Shown here one piece after another: positions 32,922 to 39,717 of a DNA stretch of 39,717 nucleotides. A program made the position numbers and the translations under genes. Origin of the DNA: Rhodospirillaceae bacterium (GTDB taxonomy: Bacteria; Pseudomonadota; Alphaproteobacteria; Rhodospirillales; Casp-alpha2). The notes under the pieces were generated by a model that did not search any database, was not told the DNA's origin, and saw nothing but the letters and a program-made list of their open reading frames with translations. Numbering within the stretch: position 1 is the first letter of the stretch; the number at the start of each line of letters is the position of its first letter. The stretch is taken from positions 1-39,717 of the forward strand of contig JAERTE010000116.1 of assembly GCA_016845145.1 (NCBI GenBank), given 5' to 3'.

Positions 32922-34184
32922 ATGCCCGCAGATCAGACCACGCACGGCACGGTCGCCGTCATCGGCGCCGGCGTCATCGGCATTGCGACAGCGCTCAATT
33001 TGTTGCGCGAAGGCCGCGATGTCGTGTTGATTGACCGCGAGGCGCCGGGCGAAGGCGCGTCGTTCGGGAATGCCGGTGTATTGGCGTCCAGCTCCATTAT
33101 TCCCGTCACGGTCCCTGGCCTCATGTTCAAAGTGCCGAAGATGCTGGCCGATCCGCTGGGCGCGGTGTATCTGCGCTGGTCGTATCTTCCGCGCATGGCG
33201 CCTTGGCTGCTCAAATATTTACGGCACTGCACGGAATCCAGCGTCCGCCACATTGCCCGCCACATGGCACCGCTGGTCGCTGACAGCCTGGACGAACACC
33301 AGCGCCTGGCGCAAGGCACGTCGGCGGCGGCACGGATCACGACGATGCCTTATAGCTTTGTCTATTCTGATCGTTCGGTATTCGAGGGTGACCCGCTGGC
33401 GTGGGGGCTGCGCGAGGAACACGGCATTCCGTGGGATATCACTGAAGGCGACGCCGTACGTGAACAAGAACCAACCTTGGCGTCAAAATATAAGTGTCTT
33501 GTGAACCTCCGCCATCAGCACGGCACCATCGACCATCCCGGCGACTATATAAAAGACTTGGCCCGCGCATTTACCACCGGCGGCGGCCGTATAGAAACGG
33601 CAGACGTGACCGGTTTTGAGCGATCCGGCGGCCGGATCACGGGGGTTACGACCGCTACCGGAACCGTCAGCGCTGAAACCGTCGTCGTGGCGGCTGGGGC
33701 TTGGTCGGCACGGCTTTTAAAATCGCTCGGCATCAACGTGCCCATGGAAACCGAGCGCGGATATCATGTTGAACTGATCAAACCATCGATCAAACCCAAC
33801 GGCGCGTTGATGATTGCCGACGGGAAATTCGTCGCCACCCCCATGGGCGACGAACTGCGCCTCGCCGGCCTGGTTGAGTTCGGTGGTTTGGACGCCGGCC
33901 CCAGCAAGGCGCCGATCAACACATTGTTGAAGCGCGCCGAAATCGTTTTTCCGGGCATCGAATACGAGAGCAACACAGAATGGCTCGGCCATCGCCCCGC
34001 CGTTTCCGACAGTCTACCCGTGATGGGCCCGGTCGACGACCATCCGGGTCTCGTGTTGGCCTTCGGCCATCATCACGTGGGCCTGACGTCGGGCCCCAGA
34101 ACAGGCCGCCTGATCGCCGACATGGTGATGGGCAAGCAACTCAACCAGGACATGGCCTCCTACAATGTGGCGCGCTTTCAATGA
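32922..34184 (+). CDS. DadA-like FAD-dependent D-amino-acid/hydroxyproline-type oxidoreductase
   Basis: The product of about 420 residues belongs to the DAO family (D-amino-acid dehydrogenase, glycine oxidase and relatives). The FAD-binding motif VAVIGAGVIGIATALNLL is near its N-terminus, and GLTSGPRTGRLIADMV near the C-terminus completes the flavin site. ATG 32922 is chosen because GAGG lies six bases upstream; ATG 32841 gives a longer N-terminus with no family resemblance. It overlaps the enolase-superfamily gene by four bases. In such clusters the flavin enzyme usually oxidises the amino or imino acid imported by the linked transporter. Confidence 0.88.
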   Translation: MPADQTTHGTVAVIGAGVIGIATALNLLREGRDVVLIDREAPGEGASFGNAGVLASSSIIPVTVPGLMFKVPKMLADPLGAVYLRWSYLPRMAPWLLKYLRHCTESSVRHIARHMAPLVADSLDEHQRLAQGTSAAARITTMPYSFVYSDRSVFEGDPLAWGLREEHGIPWDITEGDAVREQEPTLASKYKCLVNLRHQHGTIDHPGDYIKDLARAFTTGGGRIETADVTGFERSGGRITGVTTATGTVSAETVVVAAGAWSARLLKSLGINVPMETERGYHVELIKPSIKPNGALMIADGKFVATPMGDELRLAGLVEFGGLDAGPSKAPINTLLKRAEIVFPGIEYESNTEWLGHRPAVSDSLPVMGPVDDHPGLVLAFGHHHVGLTSGPRTGRLIADMVMGKQLNQDMASYNVARFQ

Positions 34185-35299
34185 CCAGTAAGATCGAACG
34201 AATGACAGTCACCACCGTGGCGCTGCCGGTAACAACCGTACGCAACCACGGCATCGGTTCCGTGGGTGGTGAAATTCTCAACGTACTGGTCAAGCTGGAA
34301 ACGGCCGACGGCCTTGCCGGTTGGGGCGAAGCATCGCCCTGGCCCGCGTTTACCGGCACCGCCGAGGGCACCGCCGGCGCACTGGATGTGCACCTCAGCC
34401 CGCTCGTTGTCGGCCGCCCAGCATCACACGTGAGCCGCATCATGACTGACGCCGAAGCTGCCCTTGTTGGCCACCCCGAAGCCAAGGCGGCCCTGGAAAT
34501 GGCGCTTTATGATCTAATGGGTCTTGAGCTGGGCGTGTCGGTTAGCGATCTGTTGGGTGGGCGGCACCGCGATGAGTTGCCGCTAAGTGTCTCTATTGCC
34601 AATCCGAATTTCGATGAAGACCTGGAACTCGCCGAGCGCATCACCAATGACGGCGTAAGGATGTTCAAGATTAAAACCGGCGTCGCCGGCCATGATTTCG
34701 ATATCATGCGGCTCGAGAAGCTGAAAAAACTCTACCCGGATGTCGATATTCGCGTTGATTACAATCAGGGCCTGACACCACTGGAAGCGCTCAAGTTCGT
34801 GCCCGATATTGATACTTTCGAGCCGGGCTTCATCGAGCAGCCCGTGCGTGCGCCGAACTGGGAAGTCATGAAAACCATCCGCGCGGCTATCCGCTCACCC
34901 CTGGTGGCGGACGAAAGCGTGTTCACGCCGTTCGATGCGTTGCGCGCCGCCAAGGAAGGTATCGCCGATGCATTCAGCATCAAGATCATGAAATCCGGCG
35001 GCATGCGTAAGGGCCAGGAGATCGCTTCCATTGGTGCCGCAAACGGTATGCCGGGCTATGGCGGCGATATGTTCGAGACCGGGCTGGCGCATCTGGCCGG
35101 CGTTCATATGTGCGCATCAACGCCGAACATATCTCTCGGCTGCGAGTTCTATCAGGCGACTTATTATCTGGAGACGGATTTGCTGGCGGAACCGTTTCCC
35201 GTGGCCAACGGAAAAATCACCGTCCCGACGACGCCCGGACTGGGAATCGCCATGGACGAAGACAAGGTCCGGCACTTCACTGTCGGGCAAAAAACCTAG
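34181..35299 (+). CDS. Mandelate racemase/muconate-lactonising (enolase superfamily) enzyme
   Basis: The 372-residue protein is of the muconate-lactonising subgroup. The KxK motif is at K163/K165, the metal ligands are D193 (in VDYN), E219 (in FIEQP) and D244 (in ADES), and the second catalytic lysine is K268 in SIKIMKSGG. Such enzymes epimerise or dehydrate imino acids such as hydroxyproline betaine or cis-3-hydroxyproline, or act on sugar acids. The neighbouring DadA-like oxidase and the TRAP transporter favour an imino-acid substrate, but this is inference. The ATG shares ATGA with the end of the oxidase gene. Confidence 0.9.
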   Translation: MTSKIERMTVTTVALPVTTVRNHGIGSVGGEILNVLVKLETADGLAGWGEASPWPAFTGTAEGTAGALDVHLSPLVVGRPASHVSRIMTDAEAALVGHPEAKAALEMALYDLMGLELGVSVSDLLGGRHRDELPLSVSIANPNFDEDLELAERITNDGVRMFKIKTGVAGHDFDIMRLEKLKKLYPDVDIRVDYNQGLTPLEALKFVPDIDTFEPGFIEQPVRAPNWEVMKTIRAAIRSPLVADESVFTPFDALRAAKEGIADAFSIKIMKSGGMRKGQEIASIGAANGMPGYGGDMFETGLAHLAGVHMCASTPNISLGCEFYQATYYLETDLLAEPFPVANGKITVPTTPGLGIAMDEDKVRHFTVGQKT

Positions 35300-35467
35300 A
35301 ACAGCACGGAGACAACGAGGAGGAGAGAAGCACCACCAAGTGTAACTTATTGACGCAACCCCGCGGAGTGTGGAACGCTCAAGAAAATGTTTGGCAAGAA
35401 TGCCGGCAACGCTCCCGGATTTTATGAGTTCCATCCGAAAATTGCTAACACACCACAGGAGGCAGTA

Positions 35468-36463
35468 ATGAAGACCACTCTATTGACGAAAACCACAAAA
35501 ACAGTCGCTTTTGCGGCCGGCGCTCTCGGCCTGATGGCGGGAGCCGCCCAGGCGGAAAAATGGGATCTTCCCATGGCCTATTCGGCATCCAACTTCCACT
35601 CCGCTGTCGGCGCCGAATTCGCCAAGTGCATCACGACGGGCACGGGCGGCGCCATTGAGGTGGTGACCCATCCGTCCGGCGCGTTGTTCAAAGGTGCCGA
35701 TATCAAGCGCGCCATCCAGACCGGCCAAGCGCCGATCGGCGAACGCCTGCTTTCCGGCCACCAAAATGAAAACGCCGTGTTCGGCGTCGATTCCGTGCCG
35801 TTCCTGGCAACCTCGTTCGAAGACGCGACGAAGCTTTGGAAGGCCGCCAAGCCGATCATGTCGAAGATCCTCGACAAGCAGAACCTCGTGCTGCTGTATT
35901 CCGTGCCGTGGCCGCCGCAGGGCTTGTACTTCAAGAAAGAGGTCAACTCCGTCGCCGACATGAAGGGGCTCAAGTTCCGCTCCTACAACAACACCACGTC
36001 GCGCCTGGCCGAATTGACGGGCATGCTGCCGGTGACGATTGAAGCGGCTGAAATCAGCCAAGCCTTCGCCACGGGCGTTGCGGAATCGATGGTGTCGTCC
36101 GGTTCCACCGGTTACGACCGCAAGGTCTGGGAAAGCCTGACTCACTTCTACGAAGTGGATGCCTGGCTGCCCCGCAACTACATGATGATCAACAAAGACG
36201 TCTGGGGCAAAACCTCCAAGGCGAACCAGAACATCATCAAGGGTTGCGCCGAACTGGCCGAGTACACGGGCCAATACCGTTCCATCCACTACACCGGCTT
36301 CACGCTGAACGGCCTGCGCGCCGGCGGCATGAAAGTTGGCCCGGCCGGCGACAAGCTTAAGGGCGAACTGAAGGTAATCGGTGAAACGATGGCCGCTGAC
36401 TGGCTGAAAAAAGCCGGCGCCGATGGCAAAGCCATCGTCGATGCCTACAAAGCCATGAAGTAA
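35468..36463 (+). CDS. dctP: TRAP transporter substrate-binding protein (DctP)
   Basis: The 331-residue periplasmic protein begins with a signal peptide (about 30 residues, to AGAAQA). The body has the DctP layout with KGLKFRSYNN, whose arginine is the usual carboxylate-binding residue. It binds an organic acid in the periplasm and delivers it to DctQM. A strong AGGAGG (35457-35462) lies five bases before ATG 35468; a longer upstream frame is unlikely. The 168-base gap after the enolase-family gene holds no other gene. An intrinsic terminator follows this gene. Confidence 0.93.
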   Translation: MKTTLLTKTTKTVAFAAGALGLMAGAAQAEKWDLPMAYSASNFHSAVGAEFAKCITTGTGGAIEVVTHPSGALFKGADIKRAIQTGQAPIGERLLSGHQNENAVFGVDSVPFLATSFEDATKLWKAAKPIMSKILDKQNLVLLYSVPWPPQGLYFKKEVNSVADMKGLKFRSYNNTTSRLAELTGMLPVTIEAAEISQAFATGVAESMVSSGSTGYDRKVWESLTHFYEVDAWLPRNYMMINKDVWGKTSKANQNIIKGCAELAEYTGQYRSIHYTGFTLNGLRAGGMKVGPAGDKLKGELKVIGETMAADWLKKAGADGKAIVDAYKAMK

Positions 36464-36470
36464 GTTGGTA

Positions 36471-36505
36471 ACGGGGAGGCTGCTAATGCGGTCTCCCCGT
36501 TTTTT
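36471..36505 (+). terminator. Intrinsic terminator between dctP and dctQ
   Basis: ACGGGGAG (36471-36478) and CTCCCCGT (36493-36500) form an 8-bp stem with a 14-base loop, followed directly by six T's. It lies eight bases after the dctP stop and before dctQ. Partial read-through would give more binding protein than membrane subunits, as is common for solute-binding-protein genes. Confidence 0.8.
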
Positions 36506-36526
36506 CTTGAGGAGGTGGGGGTTGAA

Positions 36527-37063
36527 ATGAAAACATTCGCTTTATCCGTACGATCCATTCTGGACCGAATTTACTTCGCCTGCGGCATCATTGCCGCCTT
36601 GTGCCTGATCGCCATTCTGGGCTTGATCGTTGTCCAAATGCTGGCCCGCTGGACCGGTGAAGTGTTCCCGGGCGCGCCAGACTATGCCGGTTATTGCATG
36701 GCAGCAGCCTCATTCTACGCCTTCGCTTACGCACTCAATCACGGTGCCCATATTCGTGTCAGTATCCTGCTGAATGCCGTTGGCGGCAGCACCCGGCGGT
36801 GGCTGGAGACATGGTGTTTCGCCATTGCCACCGCGCTCGGCTGGTACTTTGTTTATTACGCCACAAAGGCAACCTACTGGTCGTGGAAATTCAACGACAT
36901 CAGCCAAGGCCAGGACGCCATGCCGATCTGGATACCGCAAACCTCCATGGTTATCGGCAGCTTCATTTTCGCCATCGCACTGACCGACCATCTGATCCAC
37001 GTACTGATCTCCGGCGACCACCGCATCCAAGCGGATATGGTCGACCAGAGCCACGGCGAATAG
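36527..37063 (+). CDS. dctQ: TRAP transporter small membrane subunit (DctQ)
   Basis: The 178-residue inner-membrane protein has four hydrophobic segments (the first around IIAALCLIAILGLIVVQML), as is typical for DctQ, including the conserved AHIRVSILLNAV region. It forms the stable unit with DctM. ATG 36527 is preferred; a GTG at 36515 would lie inside the ribosome-binding site (GGAGG at 36511-36515). The dctM gene follows after 12 bases. Confidence 0.9.
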   Translation: MKTFALSVRSILDRIYFACGIIAALCLIAILGLIVVQMLARWTGEVFPGAPDYAGYCMAAASFYAFAYALNHGAHIRVSILLNAVGGSTRRWLETWCFAIATALGWYFVYYATKATYWSWKFNDISQGQDAMPIWIPQTSMVIGSFIFAIALTDHLIHVLISGDHRIQADMVDQSHGE

Positions 37064-37075
37064 GGAGTCCGAACC

Positions 37076-38389
37076 ATGGGTGAAATTCAACTGATCGCTA
37101 TCTTCCTCTTCGTCCTGTTTTTGATGCTGGGCACCGGTGTGTGGGTCGGCCTGGCGCTCCTGGGCGTGGCTTTCGTCGGCATGGAAATGTTCACCACGCG
37201 GCCGGCCGGCGACACCATGATTACCACCATCTGGAGTGCGTCGTCATCTTGGACGCTGACGGCCTTGCCTTTGTTTATCTGGATGGGGGAAATCCTGTAT
37301 CGAACGCGCCTATCGGAGGACATGTTCAAGGGCCTGTCACCTTGGCTGGCCCGTCTGCCGGGTGGCCTGGTGCACACCAATATCGTCGGCTGCACCGTGT
37401 TCGCCGCCGTTTCCGGCTCCTCAGCGGCGACGCTGACGACGGTGGGCAAGATGTCGATCCCGGAACTGCGCAAACGTGAGTACCCGGAGAGCATGATCAT
37501 CGGCACGCTGACCGGCGCCGCGACCTTGGGGCTCATGATCCCGCCGTCCCTGACGCTGATCGTCTATGGCGTGACCATCAACGAGTCCATATCGAAGTTG
37601 TTCATGGCGGGTATTTTGCCGGGTATCGTGCTGGCCGCCATGTTCATGGGCTACGTGGCGATCATGTCGAAAGTGTCGTCCAAGTTCAATCCGGTGCCGG
37701 AACCACGGATGACCTTCTCCGAGAAAGTCGCCAACTCGAAGTTCCTGATCCCGGTGATCTGTCTGATCATGGTGGTCATCGGCTCCATGTATACGGGCGT
37801 CGCCACGGCGACGGAAGCGGCGGCCTTCGGGGTGATCGGCTCTTTGACCCTTGCCGCGAGCCAGCGATCCCTCAACTGGTCAACCTTCGTTGAAAGCCTG
37901 ATGGGCGCGACCCGCACGTCGGCGATGATCGCCCTGATCTTGGCCGGTGCGGCATTCCTGTCATTGGCCATGGGCTTCACCGGCCTGCCGAAGGCGCTGG
38001 CCGAAGGCATTGCCACCTTCGAGCTTAGCCGGTTCCAATTGTTGATGGTTCTGCTGGTGTTCTACATCATCATCGGTTGTTTCCTGGACGGTATTTCGTC
38101 CGTGGTGCTAACCATGGCGGTGGTCGAGCCGATGATCCGGACCGCCGGCATTGATGTTATCTGGTTCGGCATTTTCATCGTCGTGGTGGTTGAAATGGCG
38201 CAGATTACGCCGCCCATCGGCTTCAACCTGTTTGTCATGCAGGGCATGACCAACCACGACATGGCTTATATATCGAAGGCGGCCATCCCGATGTTCCTGA
38301 TTATGGTGCTGATGGTGTTCGTGCTGATCTTCGTGCCGGAGATCGCCACCTACATGCCCGAGAACATGCGCAACGTGCCGGGTGGATAA
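37076..38389 (+). CDS. dctM: TRAP transporter large membrane subunit (DctM)
   Basis: The 437-residue protein has about 12 hydrophobic segments and the DctM motif AAVSGSSAATLTTVGKM, plus GATLGLMIPPSLTLIVYG and ITPPIGFNLFVMQGM. It carries out sodium- or proton-driven import of the acid bound by DctP. GGAG with 8-9 bases of spacing precedes ATG 37076. This is the last gene of the transport unit before the rpmI promoter. Confidence 0.95.
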   Translation: MGEIQLIAIFLFVLFLMLGTGVWVGLALLGVAFVGMEMFTTRPAGDTMITTIWSASSSWTLTALPLFIWMGEILYRTRLSEDMFKGLSPWLARLPGGLVHTNIVGCTVFAAVSGSSAATLTTVGKMSIPELRKREYPESMIIGTLTGAATLGLMIPPSLTLIVYGVTINESISKLFMAGILPGIVLAAMFMGYVAIMSKVSSKFNPVPEPRMTFSEKVANSKFLIPVICLIMVVIGSMYTGVATATEAAAFGVIGSLTLAASQRSLNWSTFVESLMGATRTSAMIALILAGAAFLSLAMGFTGLPKALAEGIATFELSRFQLLMVLLVFYIIIGCFLDGISSVVLTMAVVEPMIRTAGIDVIWFGIFIVVVVEMAQITPPIGFNLFVMQGMTNHDMAYISKAAIPMFLIMVLMVFVLIFVPEIATYMPENMRNVPGG

Positions 38390-38428
38390 CCGGACAGACA
38401 ATTGCGAGGATCAACTCTTGCAGACGTT

Positions 38429-38457
38429 GGACGCGGGCCTTGCAACGGCCCGCGTCC
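38429..38457. repeat. 11-bp GC-rich inverted repeat between dctM and rpmI
   Basis: GGACGCGGGCC and GGCCCGCGTCC pair perfectly around a 7-base loop TTGCAAC. It may terminate the dctPQM transcript, although no T-run follows. The loop contains the probable -35 hexamer of the rpmI promoter, so the element straddles the end of one unit and the beginning of the next. Confidence 0.7.
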
Positions 38458-38468
38458 GGCGTTATAAA
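38440..38468 (+). promoter_or_regulatory. Promoter of rpmI-rplT
   Basis: TTGCAA (38440-38445) and TATAAA (38463-38468) are 17 bases apart, a very good sigma-70 pair. Transcription would start near 38475, giving a leader of about 90 bases before rpmI. The leader holds the palindromes GGGCATGCCC (38499-38508) and ATGCAT/ATGCAT around CGG (38530-38544), the latter ending eight bases before the AGGAGA ribosome-binding site. Confidence 0.65.
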
Positions 38469-38563
38469 CCCCGCTTCCCGGGCGGCTGCGGCTGAAAAGG
38501 GCATGCCCCAGCGCCTGAACGTGAACCTCATGCATCGGATGCATATTTAAAGAGGAGACCGAA

Positions 38564-38761
38564 ATGCCCAAGCTAAAGACCAAGTCGAGCGCCAAGAAGC
38601 GCTTCCGGCTGACGGCGAGCGGCAAAGTCCGCGCCGGCGTCGCCTTCAAACGCCACAATCTGCGTAAGCGGACTCAGAAAATGAAACGTAAAGCCCGTGG
38701 TACGGTGATGCTTTGCGCCGCGGATGCGCGCATCGTCAAATCCTACATGCCTTACGCTTAA
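38564..38761 (+). CDS. rpmI: 50S ribosomal protein L35
   Basis: The 65-residue basic protein is a 50S subunit component. The sequence begins [20 protein letters not shown] and contains [19 protein letters not shown], as in other L35 proteins. AGGAGA (38553-38558) is five bases before ATG 38564. rplT follows after 17 bases, and L20 is likely to feed back on this leader as in other bacteria, although no known L20 leader was identified here. Confidence 0.96.
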   Translation: MPKLKTKSSAKKRFRLTASGKVRAGVAFKRHNLRKRTQKMKRKARGTVMLCAADARIVKSYMPYA

Positions 38762-38778
38762 GATACGGGAGAGATCAT

Positions 38779-39144
38779 ATGTCACGTGCCACTCGCGCCG
38801 TCGCCCGTAATGCCAAGCGCAAAAAGGTTCTTAAGCTGGCCAAGGGCTACCGCGGCCGCTCTAAAAACAACATTCGTATCGCGCTTGAAAGCGTCGAGAA
38901 AGGTCTGCAATACGCCTATCGCGACCGTCGTGCGCGCAAGCGCAATTTCCGGCGGCTGTGGATTCAGCGCATCAACGCCGGCGCACGCGCCAACGGTTTG
39001 AGCTATTCGCAGTTCATGAACGGCCTCAGCCAAGCCGGTGTCGAAGTCGATCGGAAAATTCTGGCCGACCTTGCCGTCCGCGAGCCCGAGGCTTTTAAAA
39101 GCTTGGTGGATCAGGCACAGGCCGCTCTCGCCAAGACCGCTTGA
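38779..39144 (+). CDS. rplT: 50S ribosomal protein L20
   Basis: The 121-residue protein nucleates 50S assembly by binding 23S rRNA. It reads [20 protein letters not shown], then [20 protein letters not shown], with a C-terminal globular part containing [21 protein letters not shown] purine-rich GGGAGAG lies before ATG 38779; a longer upstream frame would overlap rpmI and lacks family similarity. It is cotranscribed with rpmI. Confidence 0.97.
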   Translation: MSRATRAVARNAKRKKVLKLAKGYRGRSKNNIRIALESVEKGLQYAYRDRRARKRNFRRLWIQRINAGARANGLSYSQFMNGLSQAGVEVDRKILADLAVREPEAFKSLVDQAQAALAKTA

Positions 39145-39175
39145 CGCAGACCCGCGTCCTCACATAAGCGATGTT

Positions 39176-39208
39176 AAAGGGAGCCTGCCTGTGCGGCGGC
39201 TCCCTTTT
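39176..39208 (+). terminator. Terminator between rplT and pheS
   Basis: AAAGGGAGCC (39176-39185) and GGCTCCCTTT (39198-39207) form a 10-bp stem around a 12-base loop, ending in four T's. It would end part of the rpmI-rplT transcripts before pheS. In E. coli the same gap carries the phe attenuator; here no phenylalanine-rich leader peptide was seen. Confidence 0.7.
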
Positions 39209-39268
39209 GCGTGCATGGATGTGAACGTGGGGGTAATTGGAAGATGGTCGACTAAGGGAAGACCGACG

Positions 39269-39717
39269 ATGCAAGACCTTGATGGATTGAGAACCGAATT
39301 GATCGAGGCCGTTGGCGCCGCCAACGGCAGTGACGCGCTGGAGACGCTCCGCGTCGAGGCGTTGGGGAAAAAAGGCCGGGTCACCGCCTTGATGAAAGGT
39401 CTCGGCGGCATGGAGCCCGAAGAGCGCAAGGCCGCCGGCCAAGCGCTCAATGCGCTTAAGACCGAGGTTGCCGACGCCATCGACGCCCGCAAGCAAGCCC
39501 TCGCGGCCAGCGAGCTCGAAGCGCGGCTTCTGGACGAACGTATCGACGTTACTTTGTCGAGCCGCCCTGAAACAGAAGGCCGCATCCACCCCATCAGTCA
39601 AACCGTCGACGAAGTGGTCGCCATTTTGGGCGAAATGGGTCTGAGCGTCGCCGAAGGCCCCGACATCGAAGACGACTGGCACAACTTCACCGCCCTTAAT
39701 ATCCCGCCCGACCATCC
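39269..39717 (+). CDS. pheS: Phenylalanyl-tRNA synthetase alpha subunit, 5' part
   Basis: The frame begins at ATG 39269 and runs off the right edge after 149 complete codons, so it is partial. The visible part has the N-terminal coiled-coil (QDLDGLRTELIEAV, about residues 2-15, then EALGKKGRVTALMKGLGGM), and the start of the catalytic domain, GRIHPISQTVDEVVAILGEM. PheS and PheT form the class II enzyme that charges tRNA-Phe. GGGAAG precedes the ATG. Confidence 0.95.
   Translation, partial: MQDLDGLRTELIEAVGAANGSDALETLRVEALGKKGRVTALMKGLGGMEPEERKAAGQALNALKTEVADAIDARKQALAASELEARLLDERIDVTLSSRPETEGRIHPISQTVDEVVAILGEMGLSVAEGPDIEDDWHNFTALNIPPDH

Noticed and set aside
1..39717. CRISPR arrays, tRNA or rRNA genes, insertion sequences, and T-box or other riboswitches
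   Set aside because: No evenly spaced repeats, no transposase, and no cloverleaf or conserved RNA core were recognised by eye; small tRNAs or sRNAs could still be missed without a covariance-model search.

Overview
The window looks like chromosomal DNA of a free-living alphaproteobacterium, probably of the Rhodospirillales or a related marine group. The pointers are GC-rich genes (about 60-65 % in sampled lines), a class I PHA synthase, MsrPQ, a TRAP transporter with a FAD oxidoreductase, and a thrS/infC/rpmI/rplT/pheS translation neighbourhood. This placement is inferred from gene content and protein style; no database search was possible.

Layout. (1) 1-2650 is a lower-GC accessory patch with an RloA-like ATPase and an RloB-like partner, a likely phage-defence pair, flanked by two possible very small ORFs. 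(2) 2764-14369 is ordinary chromosome: phaC, the msrPQ repair pair with a 97-bp nested inverted repeat between its two genes, a glutathione S-transferase, a TPR protein, an atypical SDR, a homocysteine S-methyltransferase, a TetR regulator with a clear palindrome in front of it, a CoA-lyase/hydrolase operon, and two glycosyltransferases. (3) 14654-16987 is a lower-GC orphan hybrid histidine kinase with a periplasmic c-type haem motif and a FixL-like PAS domain. (4) 17358-19862 holds thrS and infC, the latter apparently starting at AUC.

(5) 19901-38389 is an 18.5-kb block of metabolism lying between infC and rpmI. It has an Asp/Glu-racemase-family protein and an enoyl-CoA hydratase, then a long leftward operon with two 2-oxoacid:acceptor oxidoreductases. 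One is a KorAB type preceded by two flavoproteins; the other is a PorGAB type followed by a flavin/iron-sulfur protein. The flavoproteins suggest electrons can go to NAD(P) as well as to ferredoxin. An excellent FNR/FixK-type site precedes porG. Next come a LysR regulator and a rightward set of genes: a DadA-like FAD oxidoreductase, an enolase-superfamily enzyme and a dctPQM TRAP transporter, with an intrinsic terminator between dctP and dctQ. (6) 38564-39717 returns to the translation genes rpmI, rplT and the 5' part of pheS.

Gene starts were chosen from ribosome-binding sites, overlaps and family N-termini; several differ from the longest open frame. No rRNA, tRNA, CRISPR array or insertion sequence was recognised.
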